DNA of 64,000 nt from JAKFWF01 sp031367505 (lineage in GTDB: Bacteria; Pseudomonadota; Alphaproteobacteria; Rhizobiales; Hyphomicrobiaceae): NCBI GenBank assembly GCA_031367505.1, contig JANLPY010000172.1:1-64000 (forward strand), written 5' to 3'. A program made the position numbers and the translations under genes. Positions 9,360-17,730 of this stretch are shown one piece after another. The notes under the pieces were generated by a model that made no database searches, was not told where the DNA came from, and was given only the letters and a program-made list of their open reading frames with translations. Each line of letters opens with the position of its first letter. Position 1 is the first letter of the stretch.

Positions 9360-9827
9360 ATGGTTTCGGAAGGCAAGGTTGCTCCCGATTTTGAACTCGC
9401 CACCGTCGACGGCAAACACCTGAAGCTATCGAAGCAGAAGGGGCATCCGGTGGTGCTGTACTTCTACCCTAAGGACGACACGTCCGGCTGCACCCTGGAG
9501 GCCAGGAATTTCACGGAACTGATGGAGGAATTCAAGTCCGTTGGTGCCGAAGTCGTTGGTATTTCACCTGATTCGGTGGCGAGCCATCAGAAATTCGCAA
9601 CCAAGCACGAGTTGACCGTCCAGTTGGCCTCTGACGAAGATAAAGCCGTCGCAACGGCCTACGGGGTGTGGGTCGAGAAATCGATGTACGGCCGGAAATA
9701 CATGGGCGTTGAACGCTCGACTTTCTTGATCGACCGATCCGGCAAAATCGCCAAGATCTGGCACAAAGTAAAGGTTCCAGGTCACGCGACCGAGGTACTG
9801 GATGCTGTCAAGGCGTTGAAAGCGTGA
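9360..9827 (+). CDS. bcp: Bcp/PrxQ-type peroxiredoxin with a single cysteine
   Basis: A 155-residue peroxiredoxin reducing H2O2 and organic peroxides. The active site is TSGCTLEARNF, with peroxidatic C44 and the Thr two before it. The cysteine that normally follows five residues later (CTxxxC in E. coli Bcp) is R49 here, and I find no other Cys in the protein. It therefore must behave as a one-Cys enzyme or use an external thiol. AAAGG precedes the ATG. The stop codon overlaps the GTG start of the next gene by four bases, which implies translational coupling to the DUF455 ferritin-like protein. Confidence 0.93.
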   Translation: MVSEGKVAPDFELATVDGKHLKLSKQKGHPVVLYFYPKDDTSGCTLEARNFTELMEEFKSVGAEVVGISPDSVASHQKFATKHELTVQLASDEDKAVATAYGVWVEKSMYGRKYMGVERSTFLIDRSGKIAKIWHKVKVPGHATEVLDAVKALKA

Positions 9828-10705
9828 GTGAAAGCTCGACCGAATGGCCACTCGAGTGGGCCCTCGCAGAGGTGGCATTGCCGCCGCAGTCCGCTAGCCT
9901 TGCGGGATTGGCCCGCACAATCGTTGCGACATCCGATCTCGATCAAAAGGTTGGCTTGTCGCGGGCGACGGCGAGAGCCTGGTTCGCCGGCAAACTACCG
10001 ATTGGTGCGGTGAGCACTGCGCTTGCCATGCCGGATCGTCCAGGCCGGCCGGCGCGCCCTCAATTGATGATGCCCCGCGATATGCCACGCCGGTCGGCCG
10101 GCGGAGAAAAGGGCCGCTTTGCGCTGTTACACGCGCTGGCCCATATTGAGTTGAACGCGGTTGATATGACCTGGGATCTTATCGGTCGCTTTGCCCACCA
10201 GCCCATGCCCCGGCCGTTTTTCGACAACTGGGTGCAGGTCGGCCTGGAGGAGGCCAAGCATTTCGATCTGCTTTCACGGCGACTTAAGGAGCTCGGCGGC
10301 GCCTATGGCGATCAGCCCGCGCATGACGGTCTTTGGCAGGCGGCCCAAGCCACGGGACATGACCTGCTCGCACGATTGGCCGTCGTGCCCCTGGTCTTGG
10401 AGGCGCGCGGGCTCGACGTTACGCCCGGCATGATCCGAAATCTGGAGGCGGCGGGTGACCTCGCGTCAGCAAAGATCATTGCGATCATTTATCGTGATGA
10501 GAAGCGTCACGTAGCCTTCGGTGCAAAATGGTTCCGCCACCTATGTGCGGTGCAGGGGCGGCCCCTGGAATCGACATTTCACCGGTTGGTACGTGAAAAT
10601 TTTCGCGGCCCGGCAAGGCCGCCCTTCAATGATCGTGCGCGCGCAGAAGCCGGTTTGACACCAGGGTTCTATAAGCCGCTTTCGGCGTTTGGCGCCGCTA
10701 AATGA
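9824..10705 (+). CDS. DUF455 family ferritin-like protein
   Basis: A 293-residue member of the DUF455 (COG2833) ferritin-like family. A four-helix di-iron pattern is visible: HIELNAVD, then EEAKH, a later VLEARG and DEKRH, giving E...ExxH...E...ExxH. The N-terminal ~95 residues precede this domain. The reaction is unknown; related proteins are annotated as rhamnosyltransferase-like or oxidase-like without firm proof. It starts with GTG inside the bcp stop codon (GTGA overlap), so it is co-translated with the peroxiredoxin. This supports a role in peroxide or iron chemistry, as an inference. Confidence 0.85.
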   Translation: MSESSTEWPLEWALAEVALPPQSASLAGLARTIVATSDLDQKVGLSRATARAWFAGKLPIGAVSTALAMPDRPGRPARPQLMMPRDMPRRSAGGEKGRFALLHALAHIELNAVDMTWDLIGRFAHQPMPRPFFDNWVQVGLEEAKHFDLLSRRLKELGGAYGDQPAHDGLWQAAQATGHDLLARLAVVPLVLEARGLDVTPGMIRNLEAAGDLASAKIIAIIYRDEKRHVAFGAKWFRHLCAVQGRPLESTFHRLVRENFRGPARPPFNDRARAEAGLTPGFYKPLSAFGAAK

Positions 10706-10889
10706 CGAGCCCGCAAATCGCGAAATTGAACCTTTCTCAAAAAGCGATACCCCGGGCGCGGCAACCGATTAGCATCATACACTTAATTACTAGATCAGTT
10801 GGATATCAACCTAGCTAGGCAAAGCCGACGGTCTCAGCGTAGAACCAAGCGGCCGACGGTTTGGAGCGCTGCCTTTCTCACCGAGGTCA

Positions 10890-11432
10890 ATGTCTTCCGG
10901 AGTATGCGTGTCCATGCTATCCAATTTCACGACAAAACGAACCGCGACGGAGAGTGGGCCGATGAGTTTTACTGCAACAACGCCCGTTTCACCCCCAGCC
11001 TTGCCCGCCGGCGGAGCACCAAAAGCTGTGGGCATTTCGCCGGTCACCGGGCGCAGCTCGGAAAAGACACCAGCCTCGGTGATTGGACCGGATTTGACGA
11101 TCTTGGGCAATCTCATTTCAAAGGGGGAGGTGCTCGTCGAGGGCGAGGTTCAAGGTGACCTCAACGGCTCGCAGATCATCATCGGCGAAAAAGCCAAGGT
11201 GACCGGCAGCATTATCGCCGACGAGGTTGTCGTCCGGGGGCACGTGATGGGTTCGATCCGTGGCCGCAAAGTAATGCTGCAGGCGTCCAGCCATGTCGAT
11301 GGCGACATTTACCACAACACGCTGGCGATCGAGCAAGGCGCTTTCTTCGAGGGCAAGTCACGCCGCTCGGAAGATCCGACGGCGGGCGCATCGCGCGGTG
11401 AAGTAAGTGGAGCAATTCCGGTACCTGGCTAA
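10890..11432 (+). CDS. Bactofilin (polymer-forming cytoskeletal protein)
   Basis: A 180-residue bactofilin. A disordered Ala/Pro/Thr-rich N-terminus (about 1-65) is followed by the right-handed beta-helical core (about 68-160) with repeating hydrophobic rungs such as GEVLVEGEVQGDL, VVRGHVMGSIRG and ASSHVDGDIYH. Bactofilins polymerise without nucleotide and position cell-wall enzymes. Three starts are plausible: 10890 (GAGG upstream), 10914, and 10962, which has GGAG nine bases ahead; all leave the core intact. No M23 peptidase lies next to it, although one is a common neighbour. The 184-base spacer upstream probably carries its own promoter. Confidence 0.9.
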   Translation: MSSGVCVSMLSNFTTKRTATESGPMSFTATTPVSPPALPAGGAPKAVGISPVTGRSSEKTPASVIGPDLTILGNLISKGEVLVEGEVQGDLNGSQIIIGEKAKVTGSIIADEVVVRGHVMGSIRGRKVMLQASSHVDGDIYHNTLAIEQGAFFEGKSRRSEDPTAGASRGEVSGAIPVPG

Positions 11433-11440
11433 CGTCACCA

Positions 11441-14098
11441 TCACTCCGGCCGCCAATCAATGATATTGACCAGCGTGGCCGGAAGCGATGGGCAGATTTT
11501 AGCGATCCGGCCAGCTTGGCATGTGAGCATCACCACCTGGTGATGTACCGACGCCTCGGCGATCAATCCGATCACCGAAGCAAAACGCGCATCGTCAGAG
11601 TAGACGAGCGCGTCATCCAACACCAACGGCATAGCCGCGCCCCGGTCCGCCAGCAACCGGCCGTAGGCGAGACGAACAAGTATCGACAATTGCTCCTGCG
11701 TTCCCCCACTGAGCCGTTGCGGCGATAGGCTCTGTCCGGCGCGAACCACGCCTGACACGCGAAGTGCATCACCCAGCTCGAACACAGAACCCGGCAGAAT
11801 GTTACGGGCAAGAACCTGCAGCCGCTTCACGACGGGGGCGAGCTCCGTAGACCGCCGCGCCTCGTCCTGTTCATCGAGCAGCTTCTGTAGCAACTCCAGT
11901 TCACGAACCTCGGTTGCGAACCCCGCGACACGGGCCTCAGTTGAAACGAGGCGTTCCTCCAATTCGACGACGCGTGCCTCGACGCCATCTTGGCGATCAC
12001 GTTCGAGAGCTGCCTCGAGCCCCCTGATCTCGACCGCCAATGATTGAAGTGACTGCTTGGCTTGCTTGTCGGCAAGTTCGGCTGTCGCCAAGTCCCGATC
12101 AAGTGCCGCCCGGACCGCCGGATCTGGAATGGCGGCTTTCCAGGCACCTTGATCACGCAGCGCACTATTCAATGCGCTGCCCGCTGTTTCAAGTTCGGCG
12201 GCGGCAACCGTCAATGCCGCAGGAGCATCAATTACCGGCGGCAACGTAGTTTCGAGTTGCGCAAGCCGTGCGGCAGCATTGGCATGTTCCGACGCCGCGC
12301 GCGTTTCGCGGTTGGAGGCATCGCGTAGCGCCGCCTGGGCCGCGCTTTCCGCAGCATCGAATGTATCTGCTTCTTTGCGGGCTGCATCGAGCAACGCTTG
12401 CAGTTCAACACGAGGAACGGCCGGCGGGGCATCGGTCGTGCGGAGGCCATCTAACTCCACCACGGCTAGATCGTGACGATTGGACAGCTGCGCCAGACCA
12501 TCAGGAGCATCTGCCGCCAGACGAGCATTGAGGTCATTACGCTCGGCTGCCAATTTAGTGCGGGCCGCGTGCAAAATCTCGGCACCGGAAACGTCCGTGA
12601 TCATTAGTCGCCCGAGCAACTCCGAAAGTTGCGATCGGGCTTTTTCCAGCGAAGAATGTACGCTCTCATCGGCACCGGAAGTGGCCGTCGGCGCCATCAC
12701 CGTCACGCGACCGACGCCCTCGATATCGAGCACAACCGTCTCGCTGGCCGAAAGCTCACCATTCGTCGCAATCGGGCGACCCGCAACCCGGATACGCCCC
12801 GCAGCGCCGGCCAAGTAATCGATCCGAACCCGTGGCAAGGCGGCTGCCACGCGCGCTTCCAGACGTTCGACGCCGGCAAAAGCGCGACGCACCTCCTGCA
12901 ATGCGAGATCCGTCATCGGGTTAGCGCCGAGATCCGCGTCGATGGCGGCCAGTCTCTGCGTGTTGATCTTGACCAAACTCAAGCGCTGCGACAGCTCCAC
13001 CACCCGTTGCGCGATCGCTTGCGCGCGCGTGTGACGGTCGAACAATTCGATCTGCGCCTGAGCATCAACCGCCCGCTTCCTAGCGGCCTCGCGGGACTGC
13101 CGTAAGTCGGCGAGCGCGGCTGTCGCGTGCACAACTTCTTCAGACAAACGCGATTTTGCATCGCCCCCGGCCAGTAGCAGCTCGCGCAGCCTTGCCGCCT
13201 CGGCCATATCCTTGTCCAAGCTATCATGACGAATACGCGCCTGGTTATGGTGCGCGTCTTTCACAGCGACGATTTGCGCCGCCACGCGCAGTTCCTCTTC
13301 GGCGCGAACCACGGACCGATGACGCTCGCGCAATCGGACCAGCGTATCTGCCCGTGCAGCAGTTGCTTCCGGCGACTGGATTGCATCCAGCCGGGCACGC
13401 GCGGCCTCAAGATCAGCCAGTCGCTTGGCCGCCAGCAATGCTGCTGCTTTAGCGTTTTCAAATTCGGCTTTTGCTCGATCACGTGCCTCGATCGCCGCCG
13501 CGTGAGCCGTACCCGCGGGTGGCGTCCGGCGCACTTTGTTGACTAGCCCTTGAAGCGCCTTTGCAACTTCCTCTCGTACGCGACGCGCGCTGCCAGCCCC
13601 GCCGGCCTCAGCCACTTCCTCTTCGATCAATCGGCCGAGCCCCTTGGAGAGCTCGACTTCACCGGCCGGCAACTCAATACTTTTATGCTGACCAACCCAC
13701 ATCAAGCCGGCCATCGCCGAACGATCGAGGCGACCGGCAAAAAGCTGTGCGAGCTTCGTTTCGGCATCCGCGCCGCGCACCGGATTGCCGCCGCCTAGAT
13801 CGATGAGCAAGGCTGATCTTTGATTGAGATACCGCTTCCGGATACGCCAGAGCCGGCCATCGACCTCGAAGTCGACCTCGATCAATGGCGCTCCGCCAGC
13901 GGCGGGAGCTAGATCGCGCGCATCGGTGTGTGTTGTCGTATGTGGATACCGAAACAGCGTTCGGATCGCGCGGAAGATTGTCGACTTGCCCATTTCATTG
14001 GGGCCGGCCAACACGTCGAAACCACCCGACATCCCTTCGAGGGCCACGCCGGAGCGAAAGTGCCCGACCTCGCTCAAACGTACTGCGCGCAACTTCAT
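11441..14098 (-). CDS. YhaN/SbcC-like AAA ATPase with long coiled coils
   Basis: An 885-residue SMC-like ATPase. Walker A is GPNEMGKST (32-40), the signature is LSGGTQEQ (796-803) and Walker B is PLVLDDA (about 823-829). Between the two halves run long Ala/Arg/Glu-rich coiled coils. There is no CxxC zinc hook: the only cysteines are near the C-terminus. Instead residues ~421-470 form a predicted beta-rich segment (PRVRIDYLAG, GRIRVAGRPIA, VVLDIEGVGRVTVMAP) at the turn of the coil. The ATG overlaps the end of the upstream phosphoesterase gene by four bases. Together they resemble the Rad50/Mre11-like YhaN/YhaO pair, so processing of DNA ends is likely. Confidence 0.88.
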   Translation of the reverse strand: MKLRAVRLSEVGHFRSGVALEGMSGGFDVLAGPNEMGKSTIFRAIRTLFRYPHTTTHTDARDLAPAAGGAPLIEVDFEVDGRLWRIRKRYLNQRSALLIDLGGGNPVRGADAETKLAQLFAGRLDRSAMAGLMWVGQHKSIELPAGEVELSKGLGRLIEEEVAEAGGAGSARRVREEVAKALQGLVNKVRRTPPAGTAHAAAIEARDRAKAEFENAKAAALLAAKRLADLEAARARLDAIQSPEATAARADTLVRLRERHRSVVRAEEELRVAAQIVAVKDAHHNQARIRHDSLDKDMAEAARLRELLLAGGDAKSRLSEEVVHATAALADLRQSREAARKRAVDAQAQIELFDRHTRAQAIAQRVVELSQRLSLVKINTQRLAAIDADLGANPMTDLALQEVRRAFAGVERLEARVAAALPRVRIDYLAGAAGRIRVAGRPIATNGELSASETVVLDIEGVGRVTVMAPTATSGADESVHSSLEKARSQLSELLGRLMITDVSGAEILHAARTKLAAERNDLNARLAADAPDGLAQLSNRHDLAVVELDGLRTTDAPPAVPRVELQALLDAARKEADTFDAAESAAQAALRDASNRETRAASEHANAAARLAQLETTLPPVIDAPAALTVAAAELETAGSALNSALRDQGAWKAAIPDPAVRAALDRDLATAELADKQAKQSLQSLAVEIRGLEAALERDRQDGVEARVVELEERLVSTEARVAGFATEVRELELLQKLLDEQDEARRSTELAPVVKRLQVLARNILPGSVFELGDALRVSGVVRAGQSLSPQRLSGGTQEQLSILVRLAYGRLLADRGAAMPLVLDDALVYSDDARFASVIGLIAEASVHHQVVMLTCQAGRIAKICPSLPATLVNIIDWRPE

Positions 14099-15219
14099 TG
14101 TGCGGCCCCGTCGGCTTGCCGGGAAAGGGTCAACAACCGGCGCAACGCGCCTTCCGCAATTTCTCGCTCGGTATCACTGTCACGCAGACCGATGAGACGC
14201 TCGGCGACACTCTTCAACTGGGGATCACTGATCGCCGCCAGATCGTTGAAGCCTGTATCAAGTTTCAGTCCTTCGAGCCGGCGTCGCAGATGAAATAGCC
14301 CCGGCGCCAGCGCATCCAATCGCGCCCGGATATCTGCGTCGGCCTCGAGCGCAACCGTCCCGGTCAACACCAACTCGAGCAGCACGTTGCTTTTCGCCGG
14401 CCCCAAATTTGCGATCTCGGTTTCCAACTCAATTAAATCGTCGGCACGGGTGATGGCATATAACCGCTTTTTCCAAACATGGGACGCCGTCGCAATCTTC
14501 TGCACGTGCGGGGTGGCGCCGCCTGCGGATAATTCGACAATCAGTGCGTGACCGGGCTCGTTGTCGGGGAAGTGATCGGGCTCAGGCGTGCCCGAGTACC
14601 AGACACCTGGCGCAATTTCGCTGACGCCATGCCAGTCGCCCAACGCCATGTAATCGAGGCGAGCTGAACTGCGGCGTTGCGCTGAGATCGAGATGCTGGC
14701 AGCCCCATCGCTGCCAAAACCCTTCGTCGATCCGTGAGCGACGCCAATGCGAATGGCAGCGGGCGGTGTCAGCGCTTGATCCATCCACGACGTCAGATCG
14801 TTGCTAACCGCTCTCGATTCGACGGGCGCTGGCAGCAAGAAAGCCCCAGGCGCGATTTCTATAGGTACCGGTGTCAACAGAAGCTTCACATTCTTGGGAA
14901 GCCCGAGCTTGGTGAAACGCGGCCAAATGCCGTCGCGATGACCACTGTCGTGATTGCCCGGCAGTAGGTGCCAAGTCAGCCGGCCGTACGCAGCAAGCCG
15001 CGCAATCGTTGCAAGCAGAACATCGTCGGCCAATCCCGGACCATCAAAAATATCGCCACAAACGACGATGTGCTCAACGCCACTTACTTGCGCGGCTTCC
15101 GCCAATCGATCAATCGCGCCGAGCCGCGCACGCCGCAGTATGCTTTGTTGTTCAGGCTCGAAGTTGCCGAATGGCTTGCCGATATGCCAGTCGGCAGTGT
15201 GCAAGAACTTGAACGCCAT
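14095..15219 (-). CDS. YhaO/SbcD-like metallophosphoesterase (DNA nuclease)
   Basis: A 374-residue calcineurin-like phosphoesterase of the Mre11/SbcD type. Metal-binding motifs appear in order: TADWHIG (D10, H12), GDIFDG (D56), GNHD (88-91), VAHG and GDWHG. The remaining ~150 C-terminal residues match a capping and ATPase-docking region in family members. The stop codon overlaps the ATG of the YhaN-like gene, so the two are translationally coupled and presumably form a nuclease-ATPase complex acting on DNA ends or hairpins. The ATG at 15219 has AGAGG close upstream. Confidence 0.9.
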   Translation of the reverse strand: MAFKFLHTADWHIGKPFGNFEPEQQSILRRARLGAIDRLAEAAQVSGVEHIVVCGDIFDGPGLADDVLLATIARLAAYGRLTWHLLPGNHDSGHRDGIWPRFTKLGLPKNVKLLLTPVPIEIAPGAFLLPAPVESRAVSNDLTSWMDQALTPPAAIRIGVAHGSTKGFGSDGAASISISAQRRSSARLDYMALGDWHGVSEIAPGVWYSGTPEPDHFPDNEPGHALIVELSAGGATPHVQKIATASHVWKKRLYAITRADDLIELETEIANLGPAKSNVLLELVLTGTVALEADADIRARLDALAPGLFHLRRRLEGLKLDTGFNDLAAISDPQLKSVAERLIGLRDSDTEREIAEGALRRLLTLSRQADGAAQ

Positions 15220-15412
15220 AAACCTCTAGATCCCGAATCTGCGCAGATGAATTAATATAAGTTCTACTTTTGTTCTTTTCAAGTGACGCGGCCGGTTCGT
15301 CAACAGGAAACCGCCTCTGCGATTGGCGCCGGTGACACGGCGTTACGTTTTATGCCATCAGGCAAGCCACCATCTCACAGCCGGCACGATCGCCGCGACC
15401 CCAGGATCGACC

Positions 15413-16516
15413 ATGGCATTTGATATCGAGACGATTGTCGTGGGTGCAGGCGTCATTGGCTTGGCCGCTGCGCGCGCGCTCGCTCTGAAGGGGCAGGAGG
15501 TGCTGATCCTCGAACAGCACGACCTGATTGGCTCGGAAGTCTCGTCGCGAAATAGCGAGGTCATTCATGCCGGTCTTTATTATCCGCCTGGCAGCAGGCG
15601 GGCGAAATGGTGCGTATCGGGCAAAAAGCAGCTCTATCAATTCTGCTCGGAAAATGGGGTTCATCACGCGCGTTGCGAAAAATTGCTCGTTGCGACGTCT
15701 GAAGATCAGTTGCCAAAGCTCGAAGCCATTGCCGCGAGCGCGAAAGCCAATGGCGTGGACGATCTGGTGCGGCTGTCGTCAATAGAAGCGAAACGGCTCG
15801 AACCGGCGGTTGCCTGCGTTGCGGCGCTACTGTCGCCGTCGACCGGCATTGTCGATACGCATGGCTTCATGTTGGCGCTGCAAGGACATGCCGAATCAAG
15901 GGGTGCGCAGACCGTGCTCAACAGCCCCGTCAACGGCATTCGCGCACTGCCCACTGGTGGATTTGAGTTGACCGTCAGCGGCGAGGCCAATGCCACCATC
16001 AGTTGCAGCAAGCTCGTGCTGGCAGGTGGTCTGCACGCGACGCACCTCGCCCGAATGCTACACTACCCGAGTGGCTATACGGCGCCCGAGACCTACTTTG
16101 CCAAGGGCCAATATTACGCGCTGGAGGGCCGCTCACCGTTCCAACGCCATATATATCCGCTGCCGCAGGGTGCGTGGCTCGGATTACACTCGACCGTTGA
16201 TTTAGGCGGACGCTGCAAGTTCGGACCCGACATCGAATGGATCCCCGAGATCGACTACAGCTTCGAGCCTGCCAAGCTCGATAAATTCATCGGTTTCATC
16301 AAAACCTATTATCCCGATCTCGATCCCTCGGCGATCCACCCCGACTATACAGGAATTCGCCCGAAGCTTTATCGCGAGGGCGAGCCGGTACCGGATTTCG
16401 AAGTCCATGATCAGGACCGGCACGGATACCACGGTCTAGTTATGCTGTTCGGCATCGAGAGCCCCGGTCTCACCGCCTCGTTGGCGATTGCCGATCATGT
16501 AGCAAGCTTGATTTGA
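15413..16516 (+). CDS. FAD-dependent oxidoreductase, L-2-hydroxyglutarate dehydrogenase family
   Basis: A 367-residue DAO-type flavoprotein. The dinucleotide fold VVGAGVIGLAAARALA lies at residues 9-24. The segment SRNSEVIHAGLYYPPGS followed by KWC is typical of the LhgO/L2HGDH group, which oxidises L-2-hydroxyglutarate to 2-oxoglutarate and passes electrons to quinones. The C-terminal GLVMLFGIESPGLTAS is also typical. The ATG at 15413 has AGGA seven bases upstream; the frame extends 30 codons further out without family similarity. It is divergent from yhaO and ends before a bidirectional hairpin. The exact hydroxyacid substrate cannot be read from the sequence. Confidence 0.88.
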   Translation: MAFDIETIVVGAGVIGLAAARALALKGQEVLILEQHDLIGSEVSSRNSEVIHAGLYYPPGSRRAKWCVSGKKQLYQFCSENGVHHARCEKLLVATSEDQLPKLEAIAASAKANGVDDLVRLSSIEAKRLEPAVACVAALLSPSTGIVDTHGFMLALQGHAESRGAQTVLNSPVNGIRALPTGGFELTVSGEANATISCSKLVLAGGLHATHLARMLHYPSGYTAPETYFAKGQYYALEGRSPFQRHIYPLPQGAWLGLHSTVDLGGRCKFGPDIEWIPEIDYSFEPAKLDKFIGFIKTYYPDLDPSAIHPDYTGIRPKLYREGEPVPDFEVHDQDRHGYHGLVMLFGIESPGLTASLAIADHVASLI

Positions 16517-16540
16517 GCGGATCGCACCCAGGACACATAA

Positions 16541-16568
16541 AAGCGGCACCCGATGACGGATGCCGCTT
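16541..16568. terminator. Bidirectional hairpin terminator
   Basis: An 8-bp perfect stem, AAGCGGCA (16541-16548) with TGCCGCTT (16561-16568), plus an inner CCG/CGG pairing, sits between the convergent oxidoreductase and Cys-rich protein genes. On the minus strand the stem is followed by TTTTA, so termination looks better in that direction. Confidence 0.7.
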
Positions 16569-16597
16569 ATCTCACCATTCAAACAATCGATCTGCGA

Positions 16598-16912
16598 TCA
16601 ATCGCAGACGGTGCGGCTGGGTTCGCAAACCTGATAGCCACGACGGCAAACTTCTTCGCCATAGCGGTTGATCCAGCAGCGACCTTCCTTGAAGTGGCAG
16701 GCGCCAGCGACGCGGTAGCAACCCTCACGGTAGTAAGTACGCGGACCAGCATTCGCAGCGACGGCACCAACTGCCAATGCGCCGAGCACGCCAAGACCGA
16801 TAATGCCGGCAGTGCGCCCGCCACGGGCTTCGGCCGGCTGCGCGGTAGTGGCAAGCCCTAAGCCAACCGCAACTACAGCCGCCATAACAATATTCATGAG
16901 CTTCTTCAGCAT
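16598..16912 (-). CDS. Small exported cysteine-rich protein
   Basis: A 104-residue protein with an N-terminal signal peptide (MLKKLMNIVMAAVVAVG, cleavage expected after AEA). A Gly/Ala-rich hydrophobic stretch (IIGLGVLGALAVGAVAANA) may be a second membrane helix. The C-terminal ~40 residues carry six cysteines (GCYRVAGACHF, GRCWINRYGEEVCRRGYQVCEP, final VCD), suggesting three disulfides in the periplasm. I start at the ATG at 16912 because the signal peptide begins there; a second ATG lies 30 bases upstream. No function is recognised. The next gene on this strand also encodes a small exported protein. Confidence 0.75.
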   Translation of the reverse strand: MLKKLMNIVMAAVVAVGLGLATTAQPAEARGGRTAGIIGLGVLGALAVGAVAANAGPRTYYREGCYRVAGACHFKEGRCWINRYGEEVCRRGYQVCEPSRTVCD

Positions 16913-17030
16913 GGGTGACTTGTCTCCCCTGGTTTGTGTCAACTAACTCTAACTACGTCCCACCTGCCGGTTTGGTTTCAGCAGCAAGACAACGACCTGA
17001 TGGGACCTCATCGATCCTGTATCGCAATCA

Positions 17031-17055
17031 ATGCCACACCACATGAATGTGGCAT
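17031..17055. other. Intergenic inverted repeat (hairpin)
   Basis: ATGCCACA (17031-17038) pairs perfectly with TGTGGCAT (17048-17055). It lies between two minus-strand small exported protein genes. No T tract follows in either direction, so it may be part of a weak terminator or an operator. Confidence 0.45.
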
Positions 17056-17068
17056 GAACGCGGGATGA

Positions 17069-17100
17069 GTTGGCCGCTAACTATGATTTTCGCGGCCAAC
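17069..17100 (-). terminator. Hairpin downstream of the Tyr/His-rich exported protein gene
   Basis: GTTGGCCGC (17069-17077) pairs perfectly with GCGGCCAAC (17092-17100) around a 14-base loop, starting 10 bases past the stop codon at 17111. A T tract is missing, so Rho-independent termination is only probable. Confidence 0.5.
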
Positions 17101-17110
17101 GATACTATCA

Positions 17111-17506
17111 CTACCAATGCCATGGAAAGTGGCGGCCGTGGTTGTCATTGTGCCACTCCCGGTGATGCCAATGTTTGGTGTAGCCCCAGGCCGGGTAATA
17201 TTTTGGGATCTCGTAATGGGGACGGGGACGGTTGCGCATTTCCTGCGCCGGCCGCCAATAGCCCGAATTGTAATAGGGGTAATAACCCCGATGCTCCGGC
17301 CGATATGCATAAGGGTCGGTCGCCGCGTGAACCTTGTACACGTGCTGATAACGCGGGTAATAAACATGATGTTTGACTACGCGCTCATGGCCCCAGCCGT
17401 CAGGCGGCGTGGTGCGACTTAGGTCTGCGGCCGATGCCGGGAGCAACCCGACGAGGCCGAACGTGACGACGGCGAGAACTTTCAACGCAAGTTTCTTCCA
17501 ACGCAT
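17111..17506 (-). CDS. Small exported Tyr/His/Trp-rich protein
   Basis: A 131-residue protein. The signal peptide is clear: MRWKKLALKVLAVVTFG, hydrophobic core, cleavage expected after PASA. The mature part is unusually rich in Tyr, His, Trp, Pro and Arg (HHVYYPRYQHVYK, YYPYYNSGYWRP, HWHHREWHNDNHG) and has no Cys. It could bind metal or heme through its histidines, or be a surface-associated basic protein; neither can be shown here. AGGAG lies seven bases before the ATG. The region upstream is AT-rich and shared with the divergent secretion operon. Confidence 0.75.
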   Translation of the reverse strand: MRWKKLALKVLAVVTFGLVGLLPASAADLSRTTPPDGWGHERVVKHHVYYPRYQHVYKVHAATDPYAYRPEHRGYYPYYNSGYWRPAQEMRNRPRPHYEIPKYYPAWGYTKHWHHREWHNDNHGRHFPWHW

Positions 17507-17730
17507 ACCGAAACTCCTGAACTCAACGCTATACTGCGTTAATACTAATTCACATCTAATTGGCTAAAAAACCATTAACACGTGTGGCGATCGGGGTAAT
17601 TTAAAATCGAATGCGCCTCATGCCCCGTTCTCTTAATCGAAAACTCACCGTCTTTGCCGCAATGTCACCCCCGAGGGATTGCGTCTGAGCACGCCTGCTT
17701 GGATCAATCGAAGAGTGCCGGGGTAATAGC

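Noticed and set aside
10799..10810. TTGGATATCAAC, a possible FNR/FixK box before bactofilin
   Set aside because: It lacks the TTGAT-N4-ATCAA pattern; the short palindrome is GATATC plus chance flanks.
12629..13105. Open frame of 158 codons antisense to the YhaN-like gene
   Set aside because: Its composition follows the complementary coiled-coil codons; no start signal and no protein features.
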